From the NCBI RefSeq assembly GCF_000349565.1, contig NZ_KB714631.1, forward strand, positions 491,352 to 532,264: a DNA stretch of 40,913 nucleotides, given 5' to 3'. Shown one piece after another: positions 25,004 through 32,666 of this stretch. Source of the DNA: Curtobacterium flaccumfaciens UCD-AKU. Lineage in GTDB: Bacteria; Actinomycetota; Actinomycetes; Actinomycetales; Microbacteriaceae. The notes below the pieces were generated by a model that worked only from the letters and a program-made list of their open reading frames with translations, did no database searches and was not told the DNA's origin. A program made the position numbers and the translations under genes. The stretch's first letter is position 1. Each line of letters starts with the position of its first letter.

Positions 25004-26257
25004 ATGGTCACCGCGGCTGAGCCGGGGCGGACGGCCGTCGAACCGGCACCGTTCGGTGCCGATCCGGCGCGCAGCGTCCGCGCCTCGATCACGCAGGCAT
25101 CGGTGGAGCGGGCGTTCGCGATCCTTTTGGCGATGGCCGCGATCGGGCTCGGCATCGTCGACGCGCCGGCGGTCGTGCAGCAGCTGCCGTACCTCGACCC
25201 GTTCTGGGGGCCGACGCTGATGCTCGCGCTCGCGGCGTCGTTCGTGCTCATCGGCGTAGCGGCCTTCGTGCAGCGGGTCGCCCAGATGGCGCAGATCATC
25301 TGCGCGCTGCTGTTCCTCGTCGCGCTCGTGACGTGGACGGCGACCGTGCAGGAGCCCATCCCGTCGTCGCAGCAGCCGTGGCCGTGGTGGTTCTGCACGG
25401 TCGGCTGCACGGCGGCGGCGATGGGCTTCGCCACGTGGCGTGCGACGGTCTACACCGCGCTCGTGCCGGCGGTGTACGTCGTCGTCCGGCTCAGCCCGCT
25501 CGGCGGCGACGTCGGCGTCCTCGCGGTGCTGCTCGACGGGGTCTACACGGCGCTCCTCAGCGGCGCGGTGCTCGTCATCGCGGTGGTGCTGCGCCGCGCG
25601 GCCACGGCGGTCGACACGGCGCAGTCCACGGCCGTGCGGCGGTACTCGCTCGCCATCCGGGAGCACGCGACGGAGGTTGAACGGGTCCAGGTGGACGCGA
25701 TCGTGCACGACAGCGTCCTGACGACGCTGCTCTCCGCTGCACGTGCCGACACGCTCGAGGCCAAGACCCTCGCGGCGAGGATGGCCCGGAACGCGATCGA
25801 CCACCTCGAGGCCGCGGCCACCGACGGCCCGGGTGACGTCGAACCGGTCGCGCTCGGGGAACTCCGGGCGCGCATCCGCGAGGGGATCGGCGCCCTCCCC
25901 GCGCCTGTCCGCCTCGTCCCGACGACGACCGGGTCGGTCCGCCTGCCCGCGTCGGTCGCGGACGCGCTGGCCTCGGCGGCGCTGCAGGCCGCGGTGAACA
26001 GCGTGCAGCACGCCGGCGACTGCGACGTCTCCCGCTGGGTCAGCATCGAGCAGCAGGGGCAGGGCGTGCGCGTCGAGGTCGGCGACGACGGCCGCGGGTT
26101 CGACGTCGCGGCCATCCCCGCTGAACGCCTGGGGGTCCGCCGCTCCATCGTCGAGCGGATCGCGACCGTCGACGGGCACGCCGAGGTGCACACCGCGCCG
26201 GGCGAGGGCACCCGCATCGTGCTCACGTGGTCGCCGGCTGCGAGGACGACCGCATGA
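25004..26257 (+). CDS. Membrane sensor histidine kinase
   Basis: 417-residue NarX/DesK-like kinase. Residues about 35-200 hold six or so hydrophobic segments with a short extracytoplasmic portion, so the sensor is mostly within the membrane. The phosphoacceptor is probably H235 in DAIVHDSVLTTLL. The HATPase domain has N332 in AAVNSVQHAG (N box), DDGRGFD at 361-367 (G1) and GEGT at 400-403 (G2). ATG start at 25004. Its last four bases overlap the start of a third gene, so all three proteins of this system are translated as one unit. Confidence 0.92.
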   Translation: MVTAAEPGRTAVEPAPFGADPARSVRASITQASVERAFAILLAMAAIGLGIVDAPAVVQQLPYLDPFWGPTLMLALAASFVLIGVAAFVQRVAQMAQIICALLFLVALVTWTATVQEPIPSSQQPWPWWFCTVGCTAAAMGFATWRATVYTALVPAVYVVVRLSPLGGDVGVLAVLLDGVYTALLSGAVLVIAVVLRRAATAVDTAQSTAVRRYSLAIREHATEVERVQVDAIVHDSVLTTLLSAARADTLEAKTLAARMARNAIDHLEAAATDGPGDVEPVALGELRARIREGIGALPAPVRLVPTTTGSVRLPASVADALASAALQAAVNSVQHAGDCDVSRWVSIEQQGQGVRVEVGDDGRGFDVAAIPAERLGVRRSIVERIATVDGHAEVHTAPGEGTRIVLTWSPAARTTA

Positions 26258-27303
26258 AGGTCTCCCTGCCGGCGAGCATCGCCCTCGGACTCGCGTCGCT
26301 GTTCTCCGTCTACCACCTGGTCCTCGCCGCGGCCACGCTCCCGCGGGTCGACCAGGTCGCCCCGATCATCGCCTGCATGGCGCTCTACGCCGCGGCCACC
26401 GGCCTCGCACTGTTCGTCCCCGGCAAGATCCTGCCGGTCTGGACGGCCTGCTTCTCCCTCGCCACCGCGATCGTGATGCCGGTGATTGCCGCCCCGGTCG
26501 TCGTCGAGGGTCGCGGACCCGGCTCCGCCACCTGGTGGATCGCGGCGATCGGCACGCTCATGGTCGTGCTCGTCGTGCGCGGCCGGGGTCCGTTCGCGTG
26601 GGCCGGCGTGCTGTTCCTGACCGTGTACACCGTCGCCTGGGCCGGCCTCGGCTCGCTCGGCGGTCTGGGCGTGGTCGGCAGTGTCGCCTGGGTCGCGATC
26701 GCCACCGTCTTCGCGGCCGCGATGAGCCGCGCCATCCGCAACACCCGTGAGCTCGTCCTCGCCGAGCAGGAGACCGCCGACTGGCAGGCTGCGCAGGACG
26801 CCCACGTGTTCGAGCGGCAGTTCCGGCTGAGCCAGACCACCCGGATGGCCCTGCCGATGCTCCAGCGCATCATCGACTCCTGCGGGGACCTGGACGAGGC
26901 CGACCGTGCCGAGTGCCTGCACCTCGAGCAGGCCATCCGTGACGAGATCCGCGGCCGGTCGCTGCTGTCGGACGACGTCCGCGACGAGGTGATGCGCCTG
27001 CGTCGCCGCGGAGCGACCGTCCAGCTGCACGACGACGGCGGGCTCGACGACCTGGACGCCCCGGACATCCGTCGCATCCACGCCCGCGTCGCCGAGGCGC
27101 TGCGGCAGGCCCGCGACGCCGACAACGTCATCGTCCGGACCGTCGGCGAGGGCTCCGACTCCGCGGTGACCGTCGTCGGGCTCCGCCTCGACGTGGCGGC
27201 GAGCGAGTCGGCCGCGCTCGGAGCGAGGCTGGACGACGACGACGGTGACGAGGACGACTCCGTCGCGCTCTGGCTGGAGATCCCGCGGCACGAGCCGGCG
27301 TAG
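26254..27303 (+). CDS. Kinase-like membrane protein without recognisable ATP-binding boxes
   Basis: 349-residue protein with about six hydrophobic segments in residues 1-160, a coiled stretch (RELVLAEQETADWQ) and a cytoplasmic domain. The cytoplasmic part resembles the layout of NarX-like kinases (QTTRMALPMLQRII, then LEQAIRDEIRGRSLL) but has no DxGxG or G2 box and no clear N box, so catalytic activity is unlikely. ATG 26254 overlaps the kinase stop (ATGA). It ends in an acidic DDDDGDEDDS loop and LWLEIPRHEPA. It may act as a co-sensor or allosteric partner of the preceding kinase. I do not know an established name. Confidence 0.8.
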   Translation: MKVSLPASIALGLASLFSVYHLVLAAATLPRVDQVAPIIACMALYAAATGLALFVPGKILPVWTACFSLATAIVMPVIAAPVVVEGRGPGSATWWIAAIGTLMVVLVVRGRGPFAWAGVLFLTVYTVAWAGLGSLGGLGVVGSVAWVAIATVFAAAMSRAIRNTRELVLAEQETADWQAAQDAHVFERQFRLSQTTRMALPMLQRIIDSCGDLDEADRAECLHLEQAIRDEIRGRSLLSDDVRDEVMRLRRRGATVQLHDDGGLDDLDAPDIRRIHARVAEALRQARDADNVIVRTVGEGSDSAVTVVGLRLDVAASESAALGARLDDDDGDEDDSVALWLEIPRHEPA

Positions 27304-27450
27304 CGCACGCTGCGCGCGGCACGCTGCGCGCGTGTTGCGACGATGCACCACGTGATCGACAGGTGGATCGTCGCGAACGTGGTGCGCACGGTGCTGCGGA
27401 CGCGCGTGGTGCGCCGGGCGTGCGGGCGGCGGTGGACGCGATGGGGGACA

Positions 27451-27490
27451 GCCGGGAGGCCCGTGGCGGCCCCGGCACGGGCCTCCCGGC
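27451..27490. terminator. Terminator hairpin after the two-component operon
   Basis: Perfect 15-bp stem (27451-27465 with 27476-27490) with a 10-nt loop. Core GGAGGCCCGTG / CACGGGCCTCC recurs in hairpins at 35168-35215 and, slightly altered, 32605-32651. Confidence 0.7.
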
Positions 27491-27535
27491 CGTCACGTGG
27501 GTGCGCCGGGCTGGCGCGTGCGTGGAAGCGACCAC

Positions 27536-27557
27536 GTCGCTGTCGTACGACAGCGAC
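27536..27557. promoter_or_regulatory. Perfect 22-bp palindrome (operator-like)
   Basis: GTCGCTGTCGT followed directly by its exact reverse complement, with no spacer. Such a long perfect dyad is typical of repressor operators, but no promoter or gene start is next to it. In RNA it could extend a larger folded structure. Confidence 0.5.
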
Positions 27558-27617
27558 GATGCCGTTCCGCATCGGCTCGGTGTCGCCCCCCGCAGCCGCC
27601 GCAGCACCCGCCACACG

Positions 27618-27663
27618 CCCCGGAAACGGGGAACGGGCCGGTCGGATACCGACCGGCCCGTTC
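27618..27663. terminator. GAAA-loop hairpin followed by 15-bp perfect hairpin
   Basis: CCCCG-GAAA-CGGGG (27618-27631) runs straight into GAACGGGCCGGTCGG paired with its complement (27631-27645 with 27649-27663, loop ATA). On the minus strand it is well placed to end the acc transcript; on the plus strand it could close a small RNA. Confidence 0.6.
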
Positions 27664-27759
27664 ACGACCCGAGGCTGAGCGACAACCCGAATGTCGCCCT
27701 GCCTCGCAGCGGGCGGTGGCTTCGTACCCTAGTCGGCCACCGTCCTGCGATGTCTTTCG

Positions 27760-27787
27760 TTGAAGGACACCGAACACCAACTACTAT
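27760..27787 (+). promoter_or_regulatory. Sigma70-type promoter in the long gap
   Basis: TTGAAG (27760-27765) and TACTAT (27782-27787) separated by 16 bp, a good housekeeping match, in the least GC-rich stretch of the window. No coding gene follows on this strand. Confidence 0.4.
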
Positions 27788-27821
27788 GCCCACGCACCAG
27801 CTGCGTGTCAGTCGTCATTAT

Positions 27822-27870
27822 GGGGGACAATTTCGGCATTTCCGGTCCGCATCCGCAGATCGTGTCCCCC
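27822..27870. other. Dyad GGGGGACA...TGTCCCCC downstream of the promoter
   Basis: Eight perfect pairs (27822-27829 with 27863-27870) enclosing 33 nt that contain further short dyads. It lies about 30 nt after the predicted start of the putative transcript. Possible small RNA stem. Confidence 0.35.
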
Positions 27871-27939
27871 GAGCGAGGGGATACCGACCGGGAAGTGCGC
27901 CCCGTGACCGTCATGATCGGCCGCGCACCGAGGGGTACA

Positions 27940-28194
27940 TCAGCGGAGCGATCGACCCCAGGCGCCCGGTCCGTCCTCGAGCGGGCGGCGGAGCCCCCGA
28001 GCCGCCACGTCCCAGCCGGTGCGCGGTTCGACGACGACGGCAGCGCGTCCGGCCGCCGCGGCCTCGTCGGCCTGCCGCTGCAGGACGGCCACGACGGCGG
28101 CGAGCTCCTCGGGGGTGGGTTCGCCGGAGACCACCCGGACGTCCGCCACCGAAGCGGGCTCGTCCGAGGGCACGGGTGCTGCGTGGCGTCCCAT
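27940..28194 (-). CDS. accE: Acyl-CoA carboxylase epsilon subunit
   Basis: 84-residue small subunit found only in actinobacterial acyl-CoA carboxylases. It binds and stabilises the alpha-beta complex. The family core is VRVVSGEPTPEELAAVVAVLQ at about residues 20-40; the ending RTGWDVAARGLRRPLEDGPGAWGRSLR is also typical. Its ATG at 28194 overlaps the accD stop, so it is translationally coupled to the beta subunit. It is antisense to nothing coding and ends the operon before the long gap. Confidence 0.85.
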   Translation of the reverse strand: MGRHAAPVPSDEPASVADVRVVSGEPTPEELAAVVAVLQRQADEAAAAGRAAVVVEPRTGWDVAARGLRRPLEDGPGAWGRSLR

Positions 28195-29789
28195 CAGAGC
28201 GGGATGTTCCCGTGCTTCTTCGGCGGCAGCGTTGCACGCTTGCCCCGCAGCGACCGGAGGGCCTTGATGACCGACACGCGGGTGGCGTGCGGCTGGATGA
28301 TGCCGTCGAGCTCACCACGCTCGGCCGCCAGGTACGGCGACGCCACGTTGTACGTGTACTCGTTGGCGAGCTTCGTCCGGACCGCGGCGACGTCCTCGCC
28401 GGACTCCTCGGCCCGCTTGATCTCGGCGCGGTACAGGATGTTGACGGCGCCCTGACCGCCCATCACGGCGATCTCGGCGGTCGGCCACGCGAGGTTGATG
28501 TCGGCGCCGAGCTGCTTCGAGCCCATCACGATGTACGCGCCGCCGTAGGCCTTGCGGGTGATGACGGTGACGAGCGGGACGGTGGCCTCGGCGTAGGCGT
28601 AGAGCAGCTTCGCGCCGCGGCGGATGACGCCGGTCCACTCCTGGTCGGTGCCGGGCAGGTAGCCGGGCACGTCGACCAGGGTCAGGATCGGGATGCCGAA
28701 GGCGTCGCAGAATCGCACGAAGCGGGCGGCCTTCTCGCCGGCGTCGATGTTCAGCGTGCCGGCCATCGCCTGCGGCTGGTTCGCGATGATGCCGACTGTG
28801 CGGCCCTCGACCCGGCCGAAGCCGATCAGGATGTTCGGCGCGAAGAGCGGCTGGACCTCGAGGAACTCACCGTCGTCGACGATGTGCTCGATGATCGTGG
28901 TGACGTCGTACGGCTGGTTCGTGGAGTCCGGGATCACGACGTCGAGCTCGTGGTCGGCGTCCGTGGTCTCGAGCTCCGGGGCGACGTCGTACGCGGGCGG
29001 GTCGGACAGGTTGTTGTCCGGCAGGAACCCGATCAGCGAGCGGGCGTAGTCGAGCGCGTCGGTCTCGTCCTCGGCCATGTAGTGGGCCACACCGGAGACC
29101 GCGTTGTGCGTCTGGGCGCCGCCGAGCTCCTCGAAGCCGACGTCCTCGCCGGTGACGGTCTTGATGACGTCCGGACCGGTGACGAACATGTGGCTGGTCT
29201 TGTCGACCATGATCACGAAGTCGGTGAGGGCGGGGGAGTACACCGCACCGCCGGCCGCCGGGCCCATCACGATGGAGAGCTGCGGGATGACGCCGGAGGC
29301 CTGGGTGTTGAGGCGGAAGATCTCGCCGTACTTGCCGAGCGCGACGACGCCTTCCTGGATGCGGGCGCCGCCGGAGTCGAGGATGCCGATGATCGGCACG
29401 CCCGTCTTGAGCGCGTGCTGCATGACCTTGATGATCTTCTCGCCGGCGACCTCGCCGAGCGACCCGCCGAAGACCGTGAAGTCCTGCGCGTACACGGCGA
29501 CGTTCCGGCCGTGGATCGTGCCGACGCCGGTGACGACCGCGTCACCGTAGGGGCGCTTGGCGTCCATGCCGAACGACGTGGTGCGGTGCCGCACGAACTC
29601 GTCGAACTCCACGAAGGAGTTCGGATCGAGCAGCTGCTCGATGCGTTCGCGAGCGGTGCCCTTGCCCTTCGCGTGCTGCTTGGCGATGGCGGATTCGCCC
29701 GCGGCGGTCACGGCCTCGTGGTACCGGTCGCGGAGGTCGGCCAGCCGGCCGGCCGTCGTCGACAGATCGGGGGTGTCTCCTGAAGTCAC
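28194..29789 (-). CDS. pccB: Acyl-CoA (propionyl-/acetyl-CoA) carboxylase beta subunit
   Basis: 531-residue carboxyltransferase subunit that moves CO2 from biotin to propionyl- or acetyl-CoA, giving methylmalonyl- or malonyl-CoA for lipid synthesis. The crotonase-fold halves are complete: [62 protein letters not shown] in the N half, and [41 protein letters not shown] in the C half. AccD5-type by length. GTG start at 29789 with a TAGGGT box 6 nt upstream. birA is divergent and would biotinylate the alpha subunit encoded at 20167-21954. Confidence 0.95.
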   Translation of the reverse strand: MTSGDTPDLSTTAGRLADLRDRYHEAVTAAGESAIAKQHAKGKGTARERIEQLLDPNSFVEFDEFVRHRTTSFGMDAKRPYGDAVVTGVGTIHGRNVAVYAQDFTVFGGSLGEVAGEKIIKVMQHALKTGVPIIGILDSGGARIQEGVVALGKYGEIFRLNTQASGVIPQLSIVMGPAAGGAVYSPALTDFVIMVDKTSHMFVTGPDVIKTVTGEDVGFEELGGAQTHNAVSGVAHYMAEDETDALDYARSLIGFLPDNNLSDPPAYDVAPELETTDADHELDVVIPDSTNQPYDVTTIIEHIVDDGEFLEVQPLFAPNILIGFGRVEGRTVGIIANQPQAMAGTLNIDAGEKAARFVRFCDAFGIPILTLVDVPGYLPGTDQEWTGVIRRGAKLLYAYAEATVPLVTVITRKAYGGAYIVMGSKQLGADINLAWPTAEIAVMGGQGAVNILYRAEIKRAEESGEDVAAVRTKLANEYTYNVASPYLAAERGELDGIIQPHATRVSVIKALRSLRGKRATLPPKKHGNIPL

Positions 29790-29795
29790 CCGCTC

Positions 29796-29801
29796 ACCCT
29801 A
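29796..29801 (-). promoter_or_regulatory. -10 box of carboxylase beta gene (leaderless-type)
   Basis: On the minus strand TAGGGT ends 6 nt before the GTG at 29789. Confidence 0.5.
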
Positions 29802-29850
29802 CCGGCGGGTGGGACGCTGCCGGTTGGAGGACCCCCACGGTTCCTGCCCG

Positions 29851-29856
29851 TACATT
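29851..29856 (+). promoter_or_regulatory. -10 box of birA (leaderless-type)
   Basis: TACATT ends 7 nt before the ATG at 29864. The two divergent -10 boxes lie within 61 bp of each other. Confidence 0.5.
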
Positions 29857-29863
29857 TGCGTGC

Positions 29864-30664
29864 ATGTCCACATCCCCGTCGCCGTCGTTCCCCGCCAGCA
29901 GCGAGGCGGTCCGGTCGACGGGCGCGACCATCACCGCCCCCGCCGAGACCGGGTCCACCAACGCGGACCTGCTCGCCGCAGCGCCCGAGCAGCAGCACGG
30001 GAGCGTCGTCGCGACCCTGCACCAGACCGCGGGGCGGGGCCGGCTCGACCGCACCTGGACCGCTCCGGCCGGTGAGACGCTCGCCGCCAGCGTGCTCGTC
30101 CGCGCCGACCTCGACGACCACGACCGCGGCTGGCTGCCCCTGGTCGCCGGTGCGGCGATGCGCGACGCGATCGCGTCGGTGCTCCCCGCCGGCGCGGACG
30201 TCGTCGTGAAGTGGCCGAACGACGTGCAGGTCGGCGGGCACAAGGTGTGCGGGATCCTCTGCCAGGTCGCCGCCGACGGCAGCGTCGTGGTCGGCGCCGG
30301 CGTCAACCTGACGATCCCGGCCGACCGGCTGCCCACCCCCACGTCCACCTCGCTCCTGCTCGCGGGCGCGGCCGACGACGCACCCGCCCTGGCCGACGCG
30401 GTCCTGTCCGCGTTCCTGCGCTCCGTCCTGGAGGCGGTGGCCGGCCTGGTCGCGGGTGGTCACGCCGCCGAGACGGTCCGGACCCACGTCCGCGCCGCGT
30501 GCGGCACGATCGGTCGCCGCATCCGTCTCGAGCTGCCGGACGGCAGCGTCGAGGAAGCCGACGCGACCGGCATCGACGACGCCGGTCGCATCACGATCCG
30601 GGACCAGGCGGGGCGCACCAGGGGCGTCGCGGTGGGGGACGTCACCCACCTGCGGTATGCATGA
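29864..30664 (+). CDS. birA: Biotin-[acetyl-CoA-carboxylase] ligase
   Basis: 266-residue ligase that activates biotin with ATP and attaches it to the BCCP lysine. The biotin/AMP loop is GRGRLDRTW (about 58-66), the catalytic region KWPNDVQVGGHKVCGIL starts at K116, and VVVGAGVNLT follows. The C-terminal small domain (RIRLELPDGSVEEADATGIDD) is complete. There is no N-terminal DNA-binding domain, so it cannot act as a repressor like E. coli BirA. Divergent from the carboxylase beta gene; four codons overlap nothing, but its stop lies inside the next gene's start region. Confidence 0.95.
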   Translation: MSTSPSPSFPASSEAVRSTGATITAPAETGSTNADLLAAAPEQQHGSVVATLHQTAGRGRLDRTWTAPAGETLAASVLVRADLDDHDRGWLPLVAGAAMRDAIASVLPAGADVVVKWPNDVQVGGHKVCGILCQVAADGSVVVGAGVNLTIPADRLPTPTSTSLLLAGAADDAPALADAVLSAFLRSVLEAVAGLVAGGHAAETVRTHVRAACGTIGRRIRLELPDGSVEEADATGIDDAGRITIRDQAGRTRGVAVGDVTHLRYA

Positions 30665-30668
30665 CGGC

Positions 30669-31217
30669 ATGACCGCCGAGCCCCCGCCCGAACGTGTCGT
30701 CGCACGCCTGCGACCGCACGCCCGTCGGCTGGTGCGCCCGGCGGTGTTCGTCGTGCTCGTCACCGCGGCCGGCGGGTTCGGCTTCGGCGTGTTCCAGGCC
30801 CAGCTGGCGTGGCTGAACGCCGTCGTCGCGCTCGTCGTCCTGGTGCTCGTCGTGTTCGGCGGCGCGGTCCCGCTGTTCCGCTGGATGTCGGAGCGGTACG
30901 TCGTCACCACCCGTCGTCTGGTCGTGGTGGGCGGCCTCGGCACCCGGACGCGGCGGGAGCTCCTGCACTCCCGCGGCTACGACGTCACGGTGCGGCGTCG
31001 GGGCCTGCAGGGCCTGTTCCGCTCCGGTGACGTGCTGGTGTTCCCCGGGGACGACCCGGCGGTGGTCCTCGCCGACGTGCCGCACGCCGACCTCGTCGTC
31101 GCCGTGCTGCACGACCTGGTGGAGGCGTACGAGGCCAGGCGTCGGCACCGTGAGCCGGACTGGGACGAGATCGTCGGCGGTCCGGACCGTCCGCCGTGGG
31201 GCGACGTGCGGGCCTGA
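30669..31217 (+). CDS. PH-domain membrane protein (YdbT/bPH2-like)
   Basis: 182-residue protein with two transmembrane helices at about residues 25-70 (AVFVVLVTAAGGFGFGVF and NAVVALVVLVLVVFGGAV). Next comes a bacterial PH-like domain: WMSERYVVTTRRLVVVGGLGTRTRRELLHSRGYDVTVRRRGLQ, then GDVLVFPGDDPAVVLADVPHADLV. Such proteins are often called PH domain-containing and their function is not settled. A second ATG at 30657 is in frame and overlaps the birA stop; I chose 30669, but both are weakly supported. It follows birA directly, probably in one operon. Confidence 0.8.
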   Translation: MTAEPPPERVVARLRPHARRLVRPAVFVVLVTAAGGFGFGVFQAQLAWLNAVVALVVLVLVVFGGAVPLFRWMSERYVVTTRRLVVVGGLGTRTRRELLHSRGYDVTVRRRGLQGLFRSGDVLVFPGDDPAVVLADVPHADLVVAVLHDLVEAYEARRRHREPDWDEIVGGPDRPPWGDVRA

Positions 31218-31274
31218 CCGCGGACGCCGCGACACCCCCTGGGGAGCAGTGGTGAGACTTCGGCGAGAAACCGG

Positions 31275-31280
31275 TACCGT
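31275..31280 (+). promoter_or_regulatory. -10 box of ugd (leaderless-type)
   Basis: TACCGT ends 7 nt before the GTG at 31288. TGAGAC 16 bp upstream could be a -35 box. Confidence 0.5.
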
Positions 31281-31287
31281 CTTCGAC

Positions 31288-32595
31288 GTGCGTATCTCTG
31301 TCATCGGCTGCGGCTACCTCGGTGCCGTGCACGCCGCCTCCATGGCCAAACTCGGACACGAGGTCGTCGCTGTGGACGTCGACCCCACCAAGATCGAGCG
31401 GCTCGCTGCCGGCGAGGCCCCCTTCTTCGAGCCCGGCCTGCCCGAGATCCTGACCGAGGCCCTCGAGTCCGGTCGGATCCGCTTCACCACCGACATGGCC
31501 GAGGTCGCCGGTGCCGGCGTGCACTTCCTCGCCGTCGGCACCCCGCAGGGCCCCACCGGCGCCGCGGACCTGACCTACGTGAACGCCGCCGTCGCCGCGC
31601 TCACCCCGCACTTGGCCGCCGGCGAGTTCGTCGTCGGCAAGTCGACCGTGCCCGTCGGCACCGCGGCGCGCCTGGCCGCCGAGGTCAGCGAGGCCGTCCC
31701 CGGTGCCACGCTCGTCTGGAACCCCGAGTTCCTGCGTGAGGGCTTCGCGGTGCAGGACACCATCGCGCCGGACCGCTTCGTGTACGGCGTGCCCGACGGT
31801 GCGGCCGGCGAGCAGGCCGTCGCCGCCCTCGACGAGGTCTACGCCGAGGCACTGTCCACCGGCACGCCCCGACTCGTCGTCAACCTGCCCACCGCCGAGC
31901 TCGTGAAGATCAGCGCCAACGCGTTCCTCGCCACGAAGATCTCCTTCATCAACTCGATGGCCGAGATCGCCGAGGTCGCCGGTGCCGACGTCACGGCGCT
32001 CGCCGACGCGATCGGCCACGACGCCCGCATCGGCCGCAAGTTCCTGAACGCCGGTCTCGGCTTCGGTGGCGGATGCCTGCCGAAGGACATCCGCGCGTTC
32101 CAGGCGCGGGCGAACGAGCTGGGCGTCGGGGAGTCCCTGGCGTTCCTGGCCGACGTCGACGCCACGAACCTGCGCCGTCGCGCGCACGTCGTCGAGCTGG
32201 CGCAGGAGCTGCTCGGTGGGGTCGTCAGCGGCAAGCGCGTCGCCGTGCTCGGCCTGGCCTTCAAGCCGAACTCCGACGACGTCCGCGACTCGCCGGCACT
32301 CGACATCGCCGCTCGCCTGCACGAACTCGGCGCCGTCGTCTCGGCGTACGACCCCGAGGCCGTCGTCACCGCGCGCCGCGTGCACCCCGAGCTCGACTAC
32401 GTCGAGAGCGCTGCCGAGGCGCTGGGTGGAGCGGAGCTCGTGCTCGTGCTGACCGAGTGGACCGAGTTCCGCGAGCTCGACGCGACGGCCGCTGCCGCGC
32501 TCGTTGCGTCGCCCGTCGTCATCGACGGCCGCAACTGCCTCGACCGCGAGGCGTGGACTGCCGCCGGCTTCACGTACCGCGGCATGGGGCGCTAG
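31288..32595 (+). CDS. ugd: UDP-glucose 6-dehydrogenase
   Basis: 435-residue NAD-dependent enzyme that oxidises UDP-glucose to UDP-glucuronate, a precursor of acidic exopolysaccharide. The Rossmann motif VIGCGYLGAVHAASMAKLGH is at residues 5-24. The substrate domain has NPEFLREG, the catalytic Cys C263 in GFGGGCLPKD and K207 in AELVKISANAFLATK. The C-terminal domain has VAVLGLAFKPNSDDVRDSPA. GTG 31288 is chosen because it starts the Rossmann strand and lies behind a -10 box; the longer open frame overlaps the PH-domain gene. Confidence 0.95.
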   Translation: MRISVIGCGYLGAVHAASMAKLGHEVVAVDVDPTKIERLAAGEAPFFEPGLPEILTEALESGRIRFTTDMAEVAGAGVHFLAVGTPQGPTGAADLTYVNAAVAALTPHLAAGEFVVGKSTVPVGTAARLAAEVSEAVPGATLVWNPEFLREGFAVQDTIAPDRFVYGVPDGAAGEQAVAALDEVYAEALSTGTPRLVVNLPTAELVKISANAFLATKISFINSMAEIAEVAGADVTALADAIGHDARIGRKFLNAGLGFGGGCLPKDIRAFQARANELGVGESLAFLADVDATNLRRRAHVVELAQELLGGVVSGKRVAVLGLAFKPNSDDVRDSPALDIAARLHELGAVVSAYDPEAVVTARRVHPELDYVESAAEALGGAELVLVLTEWTEFRELDATAAAALVASPVVIDGRNCLDREAWTAAGFTYRGMGR

Positions 32596-32604
32596 CCGCG
32601 ACCG

Positions 32605-32651
32605 ACAGGAGGCCCGGTGCCGGTCCGTGGGACCGGCACCGGGCCTCCTGT
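32605..32651. terminator. Bidirectional terminator between ugd and GT4 gene
   Basis: Perfect 22-bp stem (32605-32626 with 32630-32651), loop GTG, between convergent genes. Contains GGAGGCCCGG, the core shared with other hairpins here. Confidence 0.8.
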
Positions 32652-32666
32652 GCGTTCATCGCGTCG

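Larger units (their letters stand above)
27304..27939. other. Long non-coding gap between convergent operons
   Basis: 636 bp between the kinase-like gene and accE, which converge. Open frames here are short and have no recognisable composition. The left end has a 14-bp direct repeat (27305-27332, GCACGCTGCGCGCG twice) and an imperfect hairpin (27337-27374, 12 of 13 pairs). Next come two terminator hairpins, a 22-bp palindrome and a GAAA-loop hairpin. From about 27715 to 27900 the base composition becomes clearly less GC-rich and a promoter-like element appears. Confidence 0.8.

Noticed and set aside
27729..27914. Minus-strand 61-codon open frame in the long gap
   Set aside because: No ribosome-binding site, no known motif, and codon third positions are not GC-biased like the real genes here.
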